From NCBI RefSeq assembly GCF_900446215.1, contig NZ_UAQZ01000013.1, forward strand, positions 186,001 to 250,000: DNA of 64,000 nt, in the 5' to 3' direction. Source of the stretch: Burkholderia cenocepacia (GTDB lineage: Bacteria; Pseudomonadota; Gammaproteobacteria; Burkholderiales; Burkholderiaceae). The translations under genes and the position numbers were made by a program. The notes below the pieces were generated by a model, which saw only the letters and a program-made list of their open reading frames with translations, was not told where the DNA came from and did not search any database. This document shows positions 26,200 to 36,393 of this stretch, in pieces; the stretch's first letter is position 1; the number at the start of each line of letters is the position of its first letter.

Positions 26200-27387
26200 A
26201 TGAAAAACGCGATCGAACCGACAGGCCGAAAGATGACCACAAAAAAGATCGTTCATATCGCCGAGGCGTTCGGTGGCGGCGTGCTGTCGATGTTGACCCA
26301 GCTTGCCAACCATGCCGCGGCGGCCGGCATCGACGTAACGGTACTGCACTCGATTCGACCGGAAACACCGGCCGATTTCTCGACGCTGTTTCGGCCTGAC
26401 GTGAAGCTGATCCACGTCGACATGACTCGCGAGGTCAGCATCCGGCAGGATCTGCTGAGCGTACGCGCGCTGGTCAGGATTCTTCGCGACTGCAGACCGG
26501 CCGCGATTCATCTGCATTCGTCGAAGGCCGGTGTGCTGGGGCGTCTCGCTTCGAGGATTGCCGCCCCCGATGCCAGGGTCCTCTATTCGCCTCACGGGCT
26601 TTCGTTCCTGCGCTTCGACATTTCGCGCATGCGGCAAAGCGCCTATCTGAACTTCGAACGCATCGCCGCGCATATCGGCGGCACCATTGTCGCTTGCTCG
26701 GGCAGCGAACTCGGCGAGATCAAGGAAAAGGTCCGCGCCAAATCGGCCGTCCTCGTGGAAAACGGTGTCGATGTTGCCGAGATCCTGCCCCGCCGAACAC
26801 GAGACGATGGCAAAACCGTGATCGGAATGAGCGGTCGGGCATCGTTTCAGAAGAACCATCATGCATTCGTCGAACTCGCCGCCAAACTGCGGCGCGCCGA
26901 CGTCGACTTCCTCTGGATCGGCGGCGACGCCAACGAGATTCCGGATCCGCGCCAGGGCAAGGCCGTCATCTGCAGCGGCTGGGTGACTCGCGCGCACGCG
27001 CTGGCACTCACGTCGGGACTGGACATCTATGTCCAGACCTCTCGCTGGGAAGGCATGCCGGTCGCATTGATCGAGGCCCAGGTTGCTGGCATCCCGGCCG
27101 TGGTGACGGACGTCGTCGGCAATCGCGATGTGGTGGTTCACGGCGTGACCGGATATGTCGCGTCAAGCGTCGACGAGATGGCCGCGTATCTGACCAAGCT
27201 GCGCGACGACCGGCAACTTCGCGAAAAAATGGGTACCGCGGCCCGAACGCGGGCGGTTCAAAGGTTTTCGATGAACACGGTCTTCCGGCAGTGGCACGCC
27301 TTGTACGGTCTGGATACCGTCGAGTCTCACGCCGGTACTCGCGGTTTCGAACCGGTTGCCCTGGATCACATCAAGGCCCGATTCTGA
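26200..27387 (+). CDS. Glycosyltransferase family 4
   Basis: A 395-aa GT-B fold glycosyltransferase that adds a sugar to the undecaprenyl-linked repeat unit on the cytoplasmic face of the membrane. The N-terminal domain has the acceptor-side GGGVLSML loop and HLHSSKAGVLGRL. The C-terminal domain has VIGMSGRASFQKNH (donor phosphate contact) and the signature TSRWEGMPVALIEAQVAGIPAVVTDVVGN with the retaining-GT4 E-x7-E glutamates. The ATG at 26200 follows GAGCG; a second ATG at 26233 (MTTKKIVHI) is also possible. It is first of a two-gene plus-strand operon. Confidence 0.9.
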   Translation: MKNAIEPTGRKMTTKKIVHIAEAFGGGVLSMLTQLANHAAAAGIDVTVLHSIRPETPADFSTLFRPDVKLIHVDMTREVSIRQDLLSVRALVRILRDCRPAAIHLHSSKAGVLGRLASRIAAPDARVLYSPHGLSFLRFDISRMRQSAYLNFERIAAHIGGTIVACSGSELGEIKEKVRAKSAVLVENGVDVAEILPRRTRDDGKTVIGMSGRASFQKNHHAFVELAAKLRRADVDFLWIGGDANEIPDPRQGKAVICSGWVTRAHALALTSGLDIYVQTSRWEGMPVALIEAQVAGIPAVVTDVVGNRDVVVHGVTGYVASSVDEMAAYLTKLRDDRQLREKMGTAARTRAVQRFSMNTVFRQWHALYGLDTVESHAGTRGFEPVALDHIKARF

Positions 27388-27399
27388 ATTCGATATGCA

Positions 27400-28488
27400 A
27401 TGATGGACATGACCGCTTTCAAAAAACCGAAACAGCTCCTTTACAACGGTCGATTTACGACACAGAAGACGACCGGAGTGCAACGAGTGGCGCGCGAGCT
27501 GATCGCCGCGCTCATCAAGTTTCAGCCGCAAGACCCGGTGACCCTCCTTATGCCTCCCCAGCCTGGCGTCGAGGTGAATGGAGCGCGGACCGTCAAGGTC
27601 GGCATTCACAAAGGCGTCGTCTGGGAGCAACTGGTCCTGCCGTTTTTCGCCCGCTCCGGGCGCCTCGTCAATCTCGGCAATTCGGCGTCCATTTTCATCC
27701 GCAACCAGATCATCTACATGCATGATGCGGCGGTATTCGACACGCCTGCACATTTTTCGCGGTCGTTTCGGATGTGGTACCGGATCATGTTCTGGATCCT
27801 GGCGAGAACCTCCGCTTGCGTGCTGACCAATTCCCGTTTTTCACGGGATCGCCTCGCGTACCACTGCGGTATCTCCACCGAGAAAATCAGCGTCGTTCCG
27901 CTCGGGGCGGATCACCTCGACTCGCTGGAGCCCGACGCGAGCGTGCTCGACGCACATTCGCTGACGCCGAACCGGTTCGTGCTCGCGGTCAGCAGCATGA
28001 ATCCCACCAAGAACTTCGGCCGGCTCATCGCGGCATTTCGGCAACTCGACGATCCGTCGGTCGATCTCGTCATCGTCGGGATGAGAAACACGACCGTGTT
28101 CGGCAACCAGGATCATGTAGCGGCGGCAGAACCGAACATCAAGTACGTCGGCTACATCAGCGACGAGCAACTGAAGGCGCTGTATCAAAATGCGGTTTGC
28201 TTCCTGTATCCGTCAATTTACGAAGGTTTCGGTATTCCGCCCCTTGAAGCGATGCGATACGGCTGTCCGACGATCGTCGGAAAAGCCGCGGCGCTACCGG
28301 AGGTCTGCTCCGATGCGACGCTGTACTGCGATCCATATTCGCAGGACGACATTGCGGAAAAATTGCGGCGCCTGCTGGATTCCGACGATCTCAGAGCCGA
28401 GCTCAAGCGGAAGGGAATCCATCACGCGGAAAAATATTGCTGGAGCAAAAGCGCAAAAATGATGACGGAAATATTCGAAAGGCTGTAG
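27400..28488 (+). CDS. Glycosyltransferase family 4 (mannosyltransferase-like)
   Basis: A 362-aa GT-B glycosyltransferase of the mannosyltransferase-like GT4 branch. The N-terminus GRFTTQKTTGVQRVAREL and YMHDAAVF, then VLAVSSMNPTKNFGRLIAAF and the PSIYEGFGIPPLEAMRYGCPTIVGKAAALPEV signature, are typical of proteins that transfer mannose or rhamnose in repeat-unit synthesis. It starts 12 bp after the previous stop. It is convergent with the flippase gene. Confidence 0.9.
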   Translation: MMDMTAFKKPKQLLYNGRFTTQKTTGVQRVARELIAALIKFQPQDPVTLLMPPQPGVEVNGARTVKVGIHKGVVWEQLVLPFFARSGRLVNLGNSASIFIRNQIIYMHDAAVFDTPAHFSRSFRMWYRIMFWILARTSACVLTNSRFSRDRLAYHCGISTEKISVVPLGADHLDSLEPDASVLDAHSLTPNRFVLAVSSMNPTKNFGRLIAAFRQLDDPSVDLVIVGMRNTTVFGNQDHVAAAEPNIKYVGYISDEQLKALYQNAVCFLYPSIYEGFGIPPLEAMRYGCPTIVGKAAALPEVCSDATLYCDPYSQDDIAEKLRRLLDSDDLRAELKRKGIHHAEKYCWSKSAKMMTEIFERL

Positions 28489-28642
28489 GCGATCGACACA
28501 AGCCCGTCGCCATGACCGAGGCCGCGAGCCGCGTCATACCCCGCCGCGCTCGCGCCTGCGGTCGTCGTAATCAAGACACGCACCGTCGCCCTGCCTCGCA
28601 ATCGTCGTGACGGCAGCGCAACCTGTCGCCTCGCGAACCGCG

Positions 28643-29896
28643 TTACCTCGATCTCGCCGGCATGTTGATCAGGCCAACCCGTTCGCGGAAAAGCACGTAC
28701 ATGAGTACGACGGCCACCGTCGTTTCGACCATCAAGACGGCAATCGCCGCCCCACGCTCCGCAAACAGCGACGCAAGCGGCGGCAGTATCGTGACGTTCA
28801 GCAAGCCGGACGAGATCAGAATGGTGCTGAAGACACGCTTCATGCCCAGCGGCAGCATCGTTTGAACGCCAAAGAGATCGGTCATGCATGCCATGAACGG
28901 TACCAGGGCGAGACAACGCAGTACGGCGACTGTCGGCTCGAACGTGGTTCCGTACAGGATCCGGACGGCGAGCGGCGCGAACTCGTAGATCGTTGCCGAC
29001 ATTGCGAGCACGAGCGCGCCCTGCACGACAATCAGCTTGCGCAGGAACGCAAACGCTTCGTCACGTGCGTTATGCATCAGGTAAGTGATATGCGGGTATG
29101 TCGTTGCCCTCAGCGGCTGCAGCATGCCGACAGCGGCACGGATCAGCTTGTCGCCGGCGGCAAAATAGCCTGCGGCGACGTGACCGGAAACGATACTCAG
29201 CAGGACGGTGTTGGTCGATGCGTAGAACGAGATCGACGTCGACGCGAGGAACACCTGCGTGCCGCCTTTCAACGCTTCGGTAATATCGGCGAACCGCACG
29301 CGGACACGCGCGATCTCACGGCAAAAAAACAGGTAAGCAAGCAAGGTAGCTCCGCAGAGCAATGGCACGGCCGCGTTGATGGCGACCGCGTACAGGATAT
29401 CGTCCGGGGTGCGAATCCAGAGGAAGAAGGCGGCGACGCTGAGTGCGCGATATCCGACCACCGTCATGCTGAACACGCTCAGTTTCTGAATGCCCTGAAA
29501 GTACCAGCCTGGCGTGAGCGCGGCGCCGATTGCCATCCCGAATTCGAGCAGCAGCGCCGTGCGCTCGGCCTCGAAGTACGGAATCAATGACGTCATCGCA
29601 ACGAGTACTGCGAAGCCCGCGACGGTTATCAGCCACTGCGCGCTGATGGTCGTCCAGAAAATGCTCGATCGCTCGACCTTGTCGCGCGCAAGCGCGACAC
29701 GCGGCGTTGCCGTCAGGTCGAAGCTGTAATTCACCAGATTGATGAAATACGTGGTCACCGCGAGCACGAACGACAGCCGACCGTACTGTTGAGGGCCGAG
29801 CACACGGGTCAAGAGCGGCAGCGTGACGAGCGGCACGACGTACGTCGAGATCTGCAACGCAAACAACATGGCGAAGTTTTTTCGAACGGCGGTCAT
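28643..29896 (-). CDS. Polysaccharide flippase (Wzx-like)
   Basis: A 417-aa polytopic membrane protein of the MOP/RfbX superfamily that flips lipid-linked repeat units to the periplasm. It has about 12 hydrophobic segments and an N-terminus MTAVRKNFAMLFALQISTYVVPLVTLPLLTRVLGPQQYG typical of oligosaccharide translocases. The start at 29896 places the first helix about ten residues in. It follows the third glycosyltransferase by 38 bp and ends a minus-strand run reaching back to the wzc-like gene. Confidence 0.92.
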   Translation of the reverse strand: MTAVRKNFAMLFALQISTYVVPLVTLPLLTRVLGPQQYGRLSFVLAVTTYFINLVNYSFDLTATPRVALARDKVERSSIFWTTISAQWLITVAGFAVLVAMTSLIPYFEAERTALLLEFGMAIGAALTPGWYFQGIQKLSVFSMTVVGYRALSVAAFFLWIRTPDDILYAVAINAAVPLLCGATLLAYLFFCREIARVRVRFADITEALKGGTQVFLASTSISFYASTNTVLLSIVSGHVAAGYFAAGDKLIRAAVGMLQPLRATTYPHITYLMHNARDEAFAFLRKLIVVQGALVLAMSATIYEFAPLAVRILYGTTFEPTVAVLRCLALVPFMACMTDLFGVQTMLPLGMKRVFSTILISSGLLNVTILPPLASLFAERGAAIAVLMVETTVAVVLMYVLFRERVGLINMPARSR

Positions 29897-29934
29897 CGTG
29901 CTTTCTTGACTGAAAATGGACAGTGCATCGCCTG

Positions 29935-31125
29935 TCAACAGGCATGCACGCGCGGTGCATGCTGGTCGATGCCGAGTGCAGCATACAGAGACGACGCGTA
30001 GCAATCGACCGAGTAACGCGACCAGTCGTAGCGACGTGTGCCGTCGTCGAGGTGGGCGCGTAGCGCGTCGATTGCCCGCGAGAACGCTTCGGGGGTGTTG
30101 CGATAGAGGATCTTGTTGCCGATCTCGTCGCCAAACGTCGACAAACTTCCGATGTCGTTCACCAGTACCGGCAGGCCCAGGACCGCGGCCTCGACTATCA
30201 CGAGGGGGGCGTTTTCCACCCAGATCGACGGAAGCACAAGCGCGTCGTGCGTCGGCAGCTCGGCGAACAGCGCGGCATGGTCGAGACGGCCGGCAAAGCG
30301 CAGCCTTCCGTCCTTGACGAGGCCGGCGTGGCATTCCTCGAGACGAGCGCGCTCCGAACCTTCGCCATAAACGGTAAGCGATGCAATCGCTTCACCGGCG
30401 GAATCGGCCATCAGCGCGAGAAACGGCGCCAGGCCCTTGTCCTCTTCGATACGACCGACGAACGCCAGATCCAGACGCGCGCGCTGCGCCGGTTTCGGTG
30501 CGCGGGGAACCAATGCCGCGTCGATCGGATTCGATAGCAGCGTGGCGCGGGTGCGCCCGAATCGCGCGATCAGGTCGCGCATGAACGGGCTTGGACACAG
30601 GATTTCGTCGAACAGGCCGAGCGGGTCGAAAAGCGCATTGACCGTGTGCCAATGCAACTTCTTCACGACGTCGTGGAGAATGCCGTGCGGACTGGCGACA
30701 GAGACGAAGCGCCGGACGCCGTGCAGCTGGTCGAGCGACAACGGCTTCGTCTGCCCGCCGGAATAGATCTGCAGGCTCGGATTGTAGAACACGAGATGGT
30801 AGTCGTGCGCCGTCATGTACAGGCTACACCCGGAGCGCCGCTTGTAGCGGGCAAGCACGGGCAGGATCGCGCTCGACAGGCGATTGTGATAATTGTGTAC
30901 GAGAATGCGTTGTGGCCGAAACCGGTCGAGCAGCGCGCCGAGCGCAAGCGCAGTCGCACGCGACCACACACGGGCGCGCCGAATATTTTCGTCCCCGGGC
31001 AGCGCATGCTCGTCGAAGGTTTCGACCGACACGTCATTGCGTGCGCGCAGCACGTCGACGGACATTCGGTATACCTCCTCCGCGCCTCCCTTTCGAACGA
31101 AGTCGTTGATGACCAACACGCGCAT
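29935..31125 (-). CDS. Glycosyltransferase family 4
   Basis: A 396-aa GT-B glycosyltransferase. The N-terminus MRVLVINDFVRKGGAEEVYR carries the GGAE acceptor loop. The C-terminal domain has LAFVGRIEEDKGLAPFLALM and PSIWVENAPLVIVEAAVLGLPVLVNDIGSL with the E-x7-E pair. The ATG at 31125 has an in-frame GTG directly before it. It is probably the third glycosyltransferase for the repeat unit and is co-transcribed with the flippase. Confidence 0.9.
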   Translation of the reverse strand: MRVLVINDFVRKGGAEEVYRMSVDVLRARNDVSVETFDEHALPGDENIRRARVWSRATALALGALLDRFRPQRILVHNYHNRLSSAILPVLARYKRRSGCSLYMTAHDYHLVFYNPSLQIYSGGQTKPLSLDQLHGVRRFVSVASPHGILHDVVKKLHWHTVNALFDPLGLFDEILCPSPFMRDLIARFGRTRATLLSNPIDAALVPRAPKPAQRARLDLAFVGRIEEDKGLAPFLALMADSAGEAIASLTVYGEGSERARLEECHAGLVKDGRLRFAGRLDHAALFAELPTHDALVLPSIWVENAPLVIVEAAVLGLPVLVNDIGSLSTFGDEIGNKILYRNTPEAFSRAIDALRAHLDDGTRRYDWSRYSVDCYASSLYAALGIDQHAPRVHAC

Positions 31126-31431
31126 CACGCCGGGCCTCGACGTGCATCAGGCCCGAAGTTCAACGCCCCGTCATCGTCTTCGCGTCGAGACGCGATCTGC
31201 GCAATATCACAGACCGCTTGCAAACAGTAAAATTTACGCAATTTCCGGCAGTCGTGGCAAGTTCGTTTCATCTGCATTCCTGAGCGGAGCCACGGCGCTA
31301 CGTGCGTCTGGCGAGTGGCCCTGTGAAACACTACGTCGCTACGATAACGTACCGGAAACGGCGAATCTGTTCGCATGGTCACTCAGAACCGGTTCACCCT
31401 ACCTGCCCGGCGGCAACGGTACCGCTGCGAC
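31126..31431. other. Intergenic gap inside the minus-strand EPS gene run
   Basis: About 300 bp, AT-richer than average, between the third glycosyltransferase and the tandem hydrolase. No gene, no strong hairpin and no well-spaced -24/-12 element were seen. A local promoter is possible. Confidence 0.4.
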
Positions 31432-33243
31432 CTAGAGTGTCGATTCGGTGCGCCGCTTGCGTGAATGCGACGCCGTCACACGTTTCGTCTTCTCCGTTGC
31501 CGCCAGTTCCGCCGGTGCCCGCCAACCGGCAAGCAGCCCAGTACACCGGTCGATGACATATTGCGCGGCGGCAGTGCCGTACAATGAATGATCGACGGCA
31601 TCCCGCAGATCGACCGACATGTTCGGCAAACGGGCAAACGCACGCGAAGCGGGACCAAAATGCCGTACCAGCGTATCGACACCGGGATCGAACGTGCCGT
31701 AAATCAGATGGGTGCGAATGCCGCGCGCCGACATGTCGCGCAGCAATCCTCGCGGCGTATCCTTGCCCGGGCACCACCCGACCCGTTCCGCGGCACGCAT
31801 GACCGGCACCCACATGAAATCTGCGACGAAGCGCGTTAATCCGCGCAGAACCGGACGCAGATCACGACCACTGCGCAGCAGGCGACGCCACTTTCCAATA
31901 CTGCGCAACGATGCCAGATAGCCTCGCATCGAATTCGTCTGATTCTTGATCACGTTCGCGAGCGTCTCTCCGCGAGGCCATACGAAAACCGGGAGATTGA
32001 TCGCGATCGCGCCGGCAAGCTGCCCGCTCGACGCGGCATGAAGCGACGTGTACGCGCCGGAGCAAATCCCGAATGTGACAACCTTGTGATGCCCGGCCTC
32101 TTTCAGCCACTCTGCCGCCGAAACCATGTCGGTGATCACCTGATCCGAATACGGGATGTCCGATTGATCGTCACGCGCATGCGTGCCGCTGTCGCCGATT
32201 CCGCTCGCATCGATCCGCAGGCTGCAGATGCCTTGCGCGGCGAGCGACCGGGCCAGCCGGACGGCGAAACGTCCGTCCGCGACGCGCGAATTGGCCGCCG
32301 TATTCGTGATCAGGAGCGTTGGCGCGGCGGCCCGCATGATGTCTTCGGTCGGCTCGCACAGCACCCCGACCAGTTGCCGCGGTCCCACGCGAACGATTCG
32401 TTCGACGCTCCCTTGTCCCGTGAGTACCACGCCGGGGTCGAGGCATCGCGCGGGCGCGTTGACGGCCGGCTCGGGATCGTCGTCGAACCAGCCCGCAATC
32501 GTGTCGAGCAATGCCGCCGGCCACCGCGACCAGTGCGGCTCTCGCATTGCGGCCGCCCAGTCCGCGCATGCATGAACGCTGACCGCGACACCACGTGCCT
32601 GCAACGCGTCCGATAGCATCGCACTGTCGCCGTACGGTGCATCGACAAGCAATGCGCGCGCCGGCAACGTGCCCGATTGACGGGCAGCCTGCAACAGATC
32701 GATACGCCGGAGCGCGTCGACCAGATCGTCGGGGTACGTGTGTCCGAGTATGTTCAGGGGTTTCTCGTCGCGAACCGCGCCTCGCACGGTCGGCGGGGCG
32801 TTGTCGAGCCAATGTTGCGCGACGACGGAGAGCTCGCGGAGGTAGCCGCGACCGCGCACGACGGGCGCAAGCGCGACGAAACGCGTAAGCCCGGGGATGC
32901 CGTCCGCGGCGAGAAGCGCCACGGCCGCGCCGGCACGCACCCCGATGAGCGTCAGACGGTCCAGCGCGACGCGCTCTCGCAACGCGTGTACGGCGGATCG
33001 AACGCTACCGAGCATCTGGCCGAAGCGACCGGGATCGCTTTCGTCGCCGAGCGAATCGCCACTTGCCGGGTAATGAAAGCGCAGCACAGGAAAGCCGCGC
33101 TCCGAAAGATGCTCGGCGAGTGAACGCACGAGTTTGTGAAGCCAGAGTGCTTCGTGACCGAGCGGCTCGCAAATGACGATGCCGTGTGTTCGGGTGCCCT
33201 CGTGAAGCCAGCCGACGCATCCATCAAACTGGACAGGTGTCAT
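31432..33243 (-). CDS. Tandem alpha/beta-hydrolase (fusion resembling exosortase-system hydrolases 2 and 1)
   Basis: A 603-aa protein made of two alpha/beta-hydrolase domains (about residues 15-255 and 285-580). In the first the nucleophile elbow reads GVRAGA, so Arg replaces Ser. In the second it reads GICSGAY, a Cys at the nucleophile place. From memory these two elbows recall the paired hydrolases of exosortase-A polysaccharide loci (TIGR03101 with GxRxG and TIGR03100 with GxCxG), which are separate genes there. No exosortase gene is present in this window. No signal peptide is visible. Possible roles are acyl or ester editing of the repeat unit. It lies between glycosyltransferase and O-acyltransferase genes. 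Confidence 0.82.
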   Translation of the reverse strand: MTPVQFDGCVGWLHEGTRTHGIVICEPLGHEALWLHKLVRSLAEHLSERGFPVLRFHYPASGDSLGDESDPGRFGQMLGSVRSAVHALRERVALDRLTLIGVRAGAAVALLAADGIPGLTRFVALAPVVRGRGYLRELSVVAQHWLDNAPPTVRGAVRDEKPLNILGHTYPDDLVDALRRIDLLQAARQSGTLPARALLVDAPYGDSAMLSDALQARGVAVSVHACADWAAAMREPHWSRWPAALLDTIAGWFDDDPEPAVNAPARCLDPGVVLTGQGSVERIVRVGPRQLVGVLCEPTEDIMRAAAPTLLITNTAANSRVADGRFAVRLARSLAAQGICSLRIDASGIGDSGTHARDDQSDIPYSDQVITDMVSAAEWLKEAGHHKVVTFGICSGAYTSLHAASSGQLAGAIAINLPVFVWPRGETLANVIKNQTNSMRGYLASLRSIGKWRRLLRSGRDLRPVLRGLTRFVADFMWVPVMRAAERVGWCPGKDTPRGLLRDMSARGIRTHLIYGTFDPGVDTLVRHFGPASRAFARLPNMSVDLRDAVDHSLYGTAAAQYVIDRCTGLLAGWRAPAELAATEKTKRVTASHSRKRRTESTL

Positions 33244-33452
33244 GGTCTTATCCTTGTTTTAATAAACGCTAGTGAAATCCGTTACAGGGCGTGTTCCCCG
33301 TCAATCGCCCGGGACCAACCGATATCCGTTTCATGCCGACTCCAGCATCCCCCGGAAGATATCGGGCGCCGTTTCCCGCTCCCGCGAACCATCCGCGTTT
33401 GATCTTTTCCAACCGGCCCTGGTGCCGCGGGCCGATCTGCGCCAATCAAGCG

Positions 33453-34598
33453 TCAGCCATCAGCCTCGCCGGAGGCAAACAGATTGCTTCTCCGGCGCGC
33501 GGTGAGCGTACGCGCAAACTGCACAAACGGTGCTTCGCACAACCGATAACCGGCCCAAGACAACGGAATCAAAGGCAGGATCGGTACGATCATGTAGAGA
33601 CCGAGCGGCCAACCAGTAATGTGGAAACGCTGGCACAACCAGAACATTGCAAACAGCGGAAGGCTATGCAGCAAGTAGATCGAATAACTGATCTCGCCGA
33701 GCCATGAAAGCAGGCGAATGCGGAGCTTCAGAATCGTCGCCAATGCGGTGAACATCACGATGCCGATGAAGTAAGCGAGCGAAGTCGGAAAGTGCTCCAT
33801 GTTGTGATGTCGCCAATCGCTGAGCGCCCCCATCAGCGCGACACTTGCCATCACCGCCGTCAGGCCGGCTGCCGCCGATCGGTAAGTGATCGCGATTCGG
33901 CCCGGAGCACCACGCCACGGCCATCCCGCGCGCAGCAATTTGAGAGGCGTGTCGTATGCCTGGCGAAAGCACGCGCCCCAAAACATGATGCCGAGATGAT
34001 ATGGCATGGTCTTGTATTCGCTGGGCATACCGGCCGGAGCGAGTTTCAATCCGACGATCATCACGAACAGCCCTGTCAATCCGATACTGACAACGCACAG
34101 ACAGAACATCCGGTGAAGTACGCCGCTCCAGAACAGGACCAGACACAGCCCGTAAAAAACCAGTTCTGTCTCCAGCGTCCAACCATGCGGCAATATCAGG
34201 CTCTCTCCGAATGCGGCGGGCATCATGGTCACGTTCGCGACGATTCCATCGACATCCATCTTTTTATCGAACAGATACCAATGGACAAAATATCCCAAAG
34301 GCAGCGCCAACCAGTAAGCCGGGTATAGCCGGAAGAATCTTCGAACGAGAAACCGCTTCGTTCCCGCACCAACCTCCCCGTGCAGGCTGCTTGGAATCAG
34401 CATGCCGCTGATCGCGAAAAACACCACCACGCCAACACGCCCGAAGTTCATGGAGCGCTGCAGCGTATCGAGCATGTATTGCGAGCCCGCCAGCGGAGCG
34501 AATCGCTCGGCATAGTGCGTCCATATGACGAGTATCACCGCAACCGCGCGCATGGCATCGACATGATGAAATCGCTTCGAATCGTTCGAGTGGGACAT
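33453..34598 (-). CDS. Acyltransferase 3 family membrane O-acyltransferase
   Basis: A 381-aa inner-membrane acyltransferase of the Acyltransferase_3 (OafA/ExoZ) family, expected to O-acetylate or succinylate the polysaccharide repeat unit. Ten or so hydrophobic segments are visible. The family motifs are present: FHHVDAMRAVAVILVIWTHY near the N-terminus with the conserved His/Arg, VGVVVFFAISGMLI, and FLVRRFFRLYPAYW. It lies between the tandem hydrolase and polymerase genes on the same strand, consistent with decoration of the polymer. Confidence 0.9.
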   Translation of the reverse strand: MSHSNDSKRFHHVDAMRAVAVILVIWTHYAERFAPLAGSQYMLDTLQRSMNFGRVGVVVFFAISGMLIPSSLHGEVGAGTKRFLVRRFFRLYPAYWLALPLGYFVHWYLFDKKMDVDGIVANVTMMPAAFGESLILPHGWTLETELVFYGLCLVLFWSGVLHRMFCLCVVSIGLTGLFVMIVGLKLAPAGMPSEYKTMPYHLGIMFWGACFRQAYDTPLKLLRAGWPWRGAPGRIAITYRSAAAGLTAVMASVALMGALSDWRHHNMEHFPTSLAYFIGIVMFTALATILKLRIRLLSWLGEISYSIYLLHSLPLFAMFWLCQRFHITGWPLGLYMIVPILPLIPLSWAGYRLCEAPFVQFARTLTARRRSNLFASGEADG

Positions 34599-34772
34599 GG
34601 CTGAAATAGTAAAAACCGGGGTGTCTCGTCACGACTTTCCGGCGCTGCGATCGAAGTCGAATCCATCGCCCCTACGTTCGCGACGCGACATCCACGCTCG
34701 ACGCATCGACCGAAACGGTTCCGGTCGTCGACATCGCCCTCGTTTCGCGCGACGACCCAGGCGCATGCCGCC

Positions 34773-36197
34773 TCAGCTCGCGCCGGAATGCTTCCGGTCG
34801 ATCACGTACCACCAGGCCAGCGCGGCCAACGCATAGAAAGCCGTGCGCGAACCGAACATCATCCAGTAATCGCCTTGCTGAACGGCAAAGGTCGCATACG
34901 AAAAGACCTTCGCCATCAGCCACAACATCACAACCCCGCCACGCATCGTGACCAGGATCTGCAACGCGGCCAGCGCGCCGTACACGACGCCGGTCATCGC
35001 GACGAAGGCCGCCCCCCCGGCATAACCAAACCAATACACCGGCACCGCCATGTTTCCCATCGTGAACGTGACGTCGTCGAAGATGTAGGCCTTGAGGAGC
35101 TGAGGCTCCATATACGAAACCATCAAGTCACGCAAACCACTCGGTTGGGAATCGTCGAAAAAGGTCGGCATCGTCCAGGAAGCGAGAGAGTTCACGAAAC
35201 GCCAAAAAGCAGCCGCGCCACCCAGCGCCGGCGCCGCGAACATGCGCGCATCACCGTCCACCACGTACCACGGCTGCCCCTGCAGCAGAAAGCGCGACGA
35301 GATCACATCGGCCACTTCCAGCCCCTGCCCCCGGTAGGCGTAAATGATGGAAACGGTGCCGAGCAACAACGCCAGTCCCGCACCGATACCCAGATAACGC
35401 ACGACCGGTTTGCCGTTCATCGCATGAATCGCGATGAACGGCGCCAGCGAGCACAGGCCGATATGCAGCACCGCCATGAACTGCTCCCCATGCAGCACGT
35501 TGAGCCCGAGATCGACCGCCATCGTGACGATCGCCAACCACCGGATGCGTTTATTGGAACTGGTGGCGATGGTGCCCAGCAAAAAACCCATGAAGGTCTG
35601 ATTGTTCAGGAACAGATTGAACATCGCGCCGTTCGACGCGTCGTTGCGCAACGCATACCGGTTGATGCCGGTAAACAGCGAGAATCCCGACGTCAACCCC
35701 GCCAGCACACCGGTCACGATGATCGCGGCCGCAAGTGCGAATCCCATCGCCACACTGACAGGTTGCAATGCAATCCGTGCCCTGATCGACTTGTGCGACG
35801 GGCGCTCATCCAGGAACCGGTCGAATGCAACGAGCGCACAGACGACAAAAATCAGATAGAACGAAAGGAGTCGGCTGAAAGCGCCGGTCGCCTCACCCGA
35901 GATATCGGTTTCCCGCAGGTATCCACCGTCCTCCAGTCCCACGCCGGCAAGAAATGCGGTCAGCCCGATCGCGAGCACATAGAGCACCGTCACGGCAAAC
36001 ACCGGACGATACTTGACCAGGACGACGAGCCCCGATGTTGCCAACAACAACGTGCATGTGGCGCTCTCCGCTTTCATTCCGAGCGCCGGCATCATCGCGT
36101 TGATCACAAATGCAAGCGCGAGTAGCGTCGATATCGTCACCCCGGTTGCGGATATGGGGCCGGTGTCCGGTATCGCTCGCGTAGTCTTATCTATCAT
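34773..36197 (-). CDS. Putative polysaccharide polymerase (Wzy-like membrane protein)
   Basis: A 474-aa polytopic protein with about 12 hydrophobic segments and a large periplasmic loop in the second half (ISSRFLLQGQPWYVVDGDARMF to DLMVSYMEPQLL). Wzy polymerases share topology rather than sequence. This one resembles DUF6418-like proteins of EPS clusters, with the FGYAGGAAFVAMTGVVYGALA segment. It is the only polymerase candidate in a locus that otherwise has Wzx, Wzc and Wza components. The start at 36197 puts a short polar tail before the first helix. Confidence 0.8.
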   Translation of the reverse strand: MIDKTTRAIPDTGPISATGVTISTLLALAFVINAMMPALGMKAESATCTLLLATSGLVVLVKYRPVFAVTVLYVLAIGLTAFLAGVGLEDGGYLRETDISGEATGAFSRLLSFYLIFVVCALVAFDRFLDERPSHKSIRARIALQPVSVAMGFALAAAIIVTGVLAGLTSGFSLFTGINRYALRNDASNGAMFNLFLNNQTFMGFLLGTIATSSNKRIRWLAIVTMAVDLGLNVLHGEQFMAVLHIGLCSLAPFIAIHAMNGKPVVRYLGIGAGLALLLGTVSIIYAYRGQGLEVADVISSRFLLQGQPWYVVDGDARMFAAPALGGAAAFWRFVNSLASWTMPTFFDDSQPSGLRDLMVSYMEPQLLKAYIFDDVTFTMGNMAVPVYWFGYAGGAAFVAMTGVVYGALAALQILVTMRGGVVMLWLMAKVFSYATFAVQQGDYWMMFGSRTAFYALAALAWWYVIDRKHSGAS

Positions 36198-36393
36198 GCT
36201 GCAACCCGAAATTCGTTCCACCGGTGGCACCCCGGTCGAGCCTGCGCACGCGCCGGCCGCCGCATGATTGCGCCCTTGCGCGAACCTGCGCCGGTGCCCC
36301 AACGTGCATCGCGCTTGTGACGGGCGCGCTGAAACATCCCGCCATATCGCTTGTTTCCGTCATGAACCAGTGAATCGACTCGTGCAAGCGACA

